Position numbers and translations under genes: made by a program. From positions 1-8,605 of the forward strand of contig JAHEEQ010000128.1 of the NCBI GenBank assembly GCA_024640585.1: a stretch of 8,605 bases of DNA. Direction: 5' to 3'. This stretch comes from Micrococcales bacterium. Its GTDB lineage: Bacteria; Actinomycetota; Actinomycetes; S36-B12; UBA5976. Below are positions 5,067-8,605 of the stretch, one piece after another. The notes beneath the pieces were generated by a model, which ran no database searches, was not told the DNA's origin, and saw only the letters and a list, made by a program, of their open reading frames with translations. Positions within the stretch are counted from its first letter, which is position 1. Every line of letters starts with the position of its first letter.

Positions 5067-6320
5067 ATGCGCAAAGTTCATTACGCCTGGTACATGGCGG
5101 CGCTTACTTTTCTAACTTTGCTTTCGTCCGCAGCATTTCGATCAACCACTTCCATATTTCTAGAGCCGCTTGAAAATGAATTTGGTTGGGGACGAGATCT
5201 CACTTCAAGTGCGGTGGCGGTTAATCTTTTTGTATACGGATTAACTGCACCTTTTGCAGCCAACTTGATGGAGAGATACTCACTTCGTCGCGTCGTTTCT
5301 TCAGCACTCCTATTAGTTGCCATTGGAACTGGTCTAACAACTGTCATGACCCAAGGCTGGCAGTTAATTGTGCTTTGGGGTCTCTTGGTTGGATTCGGAA
5401 CGGGATGTTTGGCGCTTGTACTTGGTTCTGCGGTAGCAAATAGATGGTTCGACAAACAACGCGGACTTGTAACAGGAATTTTTTCCGCTGCTTACGCAAC
5501 TGGTGGATTAGTTTTCTTGCCATTGTTTGGCTACTTGCTAGACACAGCAAATTGGCGCGTCATTTCATACTTGATAGCAGGTTTAGCTGCCTCAATCTCG
5601 CCAATCATTTGGTGGAAATTCAAAGATGCTCCGCACACAATTGGGCTAAATCCTTTTGGTTCAACCCATACTGAAATTCTGACACCTCCACCCTTAGTTC
5701 GAGCTTCTGCATTGGGGATATTGCGCGATGTATGGAAAACCAAAGCATTTCTGGTTCTCGCTGGAACTTTTTTTGTATGTGGTTGGACTACAAACGGATT
5801 GATCGGTGCGCACTTCATTCCAGCTGCACACGACCATGGGATGTCAGTCAATACCGCAGCCTCCTTGCTAGCGATGGTTGGTGTTTTTGATTTGATTGGC
5901 ACCATTGCATCTGGTTGGCTCACAGATCGGGTAAGTCCAATCCTGCTTCTTTTTTCATATTATGGTTTGCGAGGTCTCGCACTCTTTACAGTCCCAGTTT
6001 TCCTCGGTCCGCATGTGACTCCTCCACTGCTTTTCTTTGTGGTCTTCTATGGACTTGATTGGGTGGCCACAGTTCCACCAACTATCGCATTAGCGCGCAA
6101 ACATTTTGGATATCACAAATCTGGTGTTGTTTATGGTTGGGTGTTTGCGTCTCACATGATTGGCGCTTCTATTGCCGCTTACTATGCAGGAATTATTAGA
6201 ACGATAACCGGTGAATACACAATTGCATGGATAACAGCTGCAGTTATATGCCTAATTGCTTCATTTGCAGTTTTAATCCTGCGAAACACTTCGGCTGCAG
6301 ATGAAAATCTAGCTAATTAG
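5067..6320 (+). CDS. MFS transporter, 12 transmembrane helices (OFA/monocarboxylate-like)
   Basis: A 417-residue major facilitator permease of usual length, almost entirely hydrophobic helices, with the central cytoplasmic loop at about 185-225. The segment SIFLEPLENEFGWGRDLTSS (29-48), followed by a second helix and ANLMERYSLRRV (65-76, the loop 2-3 motif), resembles the oxalate/formate-antiporter and monocarboxylate-transporter branch. The matching loop in the second half is GWLTDRVSP (283-291). RWFDKQRGLVTGIFSAAYATG (127-147) is also typical of this branch. Substrate cannot be read from the sequence; small organic acids are the family guess. Start: ATG 5067 begins a short cytoplasmic tail and first helix. 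The in-frame GTG at 5016 lies inside the upstream terminator stem and is rejected. The 3' end overlaps the convergent protease gene by 12 bases. Confidence 0.9.
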   Translation: MRKVHYAWYMAALTFLTLLSSAAFRSTTSIFLEPLENEFGWGRDLTSSAVAVNLFVYGLTAPFAANLMERYSLRRVVSSALLLVAIGTGLTTVMTQGWQLIVLWGLLVGFGTGCLALVLGSAVANRWFDKQRGLVTGIFSAAYATGGLVFLPLFGYLLDTANWRVISYLIAGLAASISPIIWWKFKDAPHTIGLNPFGSTHTEILTPPPLVRASALGILRDVWKTKAFLVLAGTFFVCGWTTNGLIGAHFIPAAHDHGMSVNTAASLLAMVGVFDLIGTIASGWLTDRVSPILLLFSYYGLRGLALFTVPVFLGPHVTPPLLFFVVFYGLDWVATVPPTIALARKHFGYHKSGVVYGWVFASHMIGASIAAYYAGIIRTITGEYTIAWITAAVICLIASFAVLILRNTSAADENLAN

Positions 6321-8605
6321 TTTTTTAACTAAAACAGTATTTCCAGTGCCAGCTTGAGAGATTGCTGAAACTTTGATTTCAACATTTGCACCTTTTGCAA
6401 ATTTCTTTAAGAGGAGCGAAGTTTTATTGCTCGAGGTGGTGATGGTTTTCCACGCAGAAAAAGTTTTTCCAGGAGCCTTTGCTCGCCATTTGATTCTATA
6501 TCCAGTCAATTGTGCTACTTGATGATTTGTTGGAACTTTCCAACTGATTAGCAATTTGCCTGACACTGTGGTTGCCTTCAGAGCTCGAACTGCGCCTGGA
6601 AGTTCAACACCAATTTCAAAAGAAACATCTACAGAAGTTGCAGCAGCATATGTTCCATTTCCAGATTGAGACATTTCAATTTCACAAGTGCCAGCTAAAA
6701 GTGGTGTGATCTGACCAGTTGCAGCATTCACAGAACAAATTTCCGATGTCATTGACGCAAAAGCCAAATTCAGATTTGCTGAAGATGAAGCGACGAGAAA
6801 GCCTTTCGCACCTTTTGCATTGAGTGCAGGCAATGTGTCTACCGAAATCTCTTGATAAATTCCAGGTGAAGCTGTCACAGAAACTGCTGTTTGCGTGGAG
6901 GTGTAGGTGTTTCCTCCGCTTACCTTAATTGCGCAAACCGCAACTTCGTGTTGGCCAGGAGTAAGGTCCACAACTGTTTCACTACTTGTCACAGTTGCAA
7001 CTACTTCATCGTCAACAAGAACTCGCCAGGATGTGCTGTCTCCTGCTGCCCAATCCAGTATCGCACGACTTGGCCCACCGGTCGCGACTAAGTCCGCTGG
7101 TGCACTTGGTGAATATTCGCCGTTCGCAATCTCATTGAAGAGCGTACTTAGTGAATATTCACTTCCGTACATCAAATCGTTTACAACGAAGGCTTTACTG
7201 TTTGAGCTCAGCAATGATGTTGGATTGGTGATAATCAATTCTTTTGTCTTTGAATCTGTATTAAGCGCCTCTCCGACTGCAGGGGTGTAAGTGGTTTCAT
7301 TAAAAGAGGCAAAACCATTTGTGCCAGAAATCCAAATTTGTCGAAGGTTTGCCGAAGTTGATTCGTACTTAAAACTCACATAAGGAACGAAGTTCGTAGT
7401 GCAGTAGTCCCCTGCGAGTTCAGCAGCAAGTATCTGACGAGCATTTGAATTCTTGACTTTCATCGACAAAGAATTACTTTTTCGAAATGGTTGAAGTTCC
7501 GCCCAGTCAGAAACTTCAGAACCGTTTCGACTCCGGATATGAACTACATCTGCAAGATCTTCATAGAGCAATATTGCCGAAGAGTTGGTGGCGCTAATAG
7601 TGGTTTCAAAGCCACCAACCTTGATATCAAATTCAATAGGTGTGGATCCATAACTTGACTCTTGCCAACTAAATTCAATTTCATCAGCGGAATTTGCAGA
7701 GAGGTTTAAGTTCCGTGGTGGCACTAAACAATCTAGTGCAGCGCAGGCTGCCCAGTCGAGGTTTATTCGCGGAATATTAGATACATTCGAACCATCAAGC
7801 GGAGTCCCAGTATTTTTTAAGATCGCCAACCATTCACTGACTGGTTTCGAATCGATGCTTTGAAGCAAAGCGAAACTTCCCACGACAGCGGGAGTGGCCA
7901 TGGAAGTGCCACTCATGAGCCCGTAAGAGCTGAATGGGAGTGAACTTTTCAAGTTATTTCCTGGAGCAATCAAATCTAATTGCGAGGAAATATTGGTGAA
8001 ATACGAGATAGTTTCAAAGGAATTGTTGTTTGTGTCGTATGCGTTGGATGAACCCACAGCAATTGCAGGCTCTATGCAGGCTGGTGAAGAAATTTTTGTT
8101 TGATTTCCATCGTTACCTGACGCCACTAACGGAGCAACGCCTGCATCAATTAAATTTTGAAAGAACTGTTCATACCAATATTCCAGTGTTGCACTATTAC
8201 TGCTCTGACAAGTATTTGGTGAATACAGACCGCTACCTAAACTCAAATTTACAGATGCAATGTCGTACAAGTCCGCATTTGTTGCAATCCAATCGAGTGC
8301 CATCAAGATGTCAAAATCGTAAGCTCCGCCGTATCCAAAAACTCTAACTGCCACAATATCGGCATCCGGGGCTATGCCATTTCCTGCGTTTGCATTTCCA
8401 TTTCCGGCTGCAATGCCTGCGACGTGAATCCCATGATTCATCTCTTCTTGTTCGAAATTTGACATATGAGTAATGTCTGCAGAGTTCGCACTTAGATCAG
8501 AGTCTTGGCCGTTTTTACAAGGCAACGATTCGTTTGCAGCGGTGACAAAACATGCCTGCGCAACAATTCTTGAATTTCCTTGATCGTCCTTGAAGTATGG
8601 GTGAT
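6309..8605 (-). CDS. Large secreted S8 subtilisin-like protease with Fn3/Ig-like repeats (5' end missing)
   Basis: 764 residues are in the window with an open frame to the right edge; the signal peptide, any propeptide and the catalytic-Asp motif lie beyond it. The fragment begins HPYF, which normally follows the D(S/T)G motif in subtilases. Catalytic His is in HGIHVAGIAAG (codon 8435-8433; the usual Thr of HGTH is Ile). The oxyanion Asn is in ASGNDG (8114-8112) and the nucleophile Ser in GTSMATPAVVG (7904-7902). The peptidase domain ends near 7750. Then come an Fn3-like domain (to about 7480), a less clear beta-rich region, an Fn3-like domain around 6870-7100, an Ig-like domain with ICSVNAATGQITPLLAGTCEIE around 6610-6860, and a C-terminal Fn3 (about 6310-6600) ending KKLIS. 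No LPXTG anchor is seen. Likely an exported or surface protease; substrate unknown. A TTG at 8525 is not the real start. Confidence 0.93.
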   Translation of the reverse strand, partial: HPYFKDDQGNSRIVAQACFVTAANESLPCKNGQDSDLSANSADITHMSNFEQEEMNHGIHVAGIAAGNGNANAGNGIAPDADIVAVRVFGYGGAYDFDILMALDWIATNADLYDIASVNLSLGSGLYSPNTCQSSNSATLEYWYEQFFQNLIDAGVAPLVASGNDGNQTKISSPACIEPAIAVGSSNAYDTNNNSFETISYFTNISSQLDLIAPGNNLKSSLPFSSYGLMSGTSMATPAVVGSFALLQSIDSKPVSEWLAILKNTGTPLDGSNVSNIPRINLDWAACAALDCLVPPRNLNLSANSADEIEFSWQESSYGSTPIEFDIKVGGFETTISATNSSAILLYEDLADVVHIRSRNGSEVSDWAELQPFRKSNSLSMKVKNSNARQILAAELAGDYCTTNFVPYVSFKYESTSANLRQIWISGTNGFASFNETTYTPAVGEALNTDSKTKELIITNPTSLLSSNSKAFVVNDLMYGSEYSLSTLFNEIANGEYSPSAPADLVATGGPSRAILDWAAGDSTSWRVLVDDEVVATVTSSETVVDLTPGQHEVAVCAIKVSGGNTYTSTQTAVSVTASPGIYQEISVDTLPALNAKGAKGFLVASSSANLNLAFASMTSEICSVNAATGQITPLLAGTCEIEMSQSGNGTYAAATSVDVSFEIGVELPGAVRALKATTVSGKLLISWKVPTNHQVAQLTGYRIKWRAKAPGKTFSAWKTITTSSNKTSLLLKKFAKGANVEIKVSAISQAGTGNTVLVKKLIS

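Noticed and set aside
6317..6332. TTAGTT/AACTAA hairpin as a shared terminator of the convergent genes
   Set aside because: Only six pairs with two G-C, a T loop, and no proper T tail on either strand after the stem.
6388..6819. GCACCTTTTGCA present twice (6388 and 6808) in the protease gene
   Set aside because: Both encode an Ala-Lys-Gly-Ala stretch in different domains with unrelated flanks; not a mobile or regulatory repeat.

Overview
The window looks like chromosomal DNA from a low-GC actinobacterium. The evidence is a UbiA/DprE1/DprE2-type gene set for decaprenyl-phosphoryl-arabinose-like donors (an actinobacterial hallmark), an AT-leaning composition by eye, very tight gene packing, a likely leaderless gene, and a large secreted subtilase with Fn3/Ig-like repeats. 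Small-genome freshwater actinobacteria (Nanopelagicales/acI type) would fit, but that assignment is inference. Nothing suggests a mobile element, phage, CRISPR array, or rRNA/tRNA gene.

Left part, minus strand (1-2258): three genes read leftwards with one-base stop/start overlaps. They are a UbiA-family phosphoribosyl transferase, a DprE1-like FAD oxidase, and the first 24 codons of a short-chain reductase (DprE2-like) that runs off the window. Together they cover the prenyl-phosphate phosphoribosylation and the two-step C2 epimerisation that give an arabinofuranosyl lipid donor. The position matching the benzothiazinone-target cysteine of mycobacterial DprE1 is alanine here.

Centre-left, minus strand (2332-4340): an OmpR/PhoB-type response regulator and a membrane histidine kinase overlap by ATGA. 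They lie 79 bases upstream of the arabinan-donor genes on the same strand, with no convincing terminator between.

Centre (4341-4981): a 155-base divergent intergenic region carries a striking dyad made of three 9-mers spaced 10 and 11 bases, plus a separate 10-base direct repeat. It separates the two-component system from a small exported alanine-rich helical protein of unknown family. That gene ends in a strong intrinsic terminator. The response regulator probably binds here and controls itself, the small exported protein, or both.

Right part (5067-8605): a 12-helix MFS transporter on the plus strand appears to be transcribed as a leaderless mRNA. Its 3' end overlaps the 3' end of a convergent large subtilase by 12 bases. 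The subtilase is missing its N-terminus (signal peptide and catalytic Asp) beyond the right edge. Apart from these genes there is no gene-free stretch longer than 155 bases.
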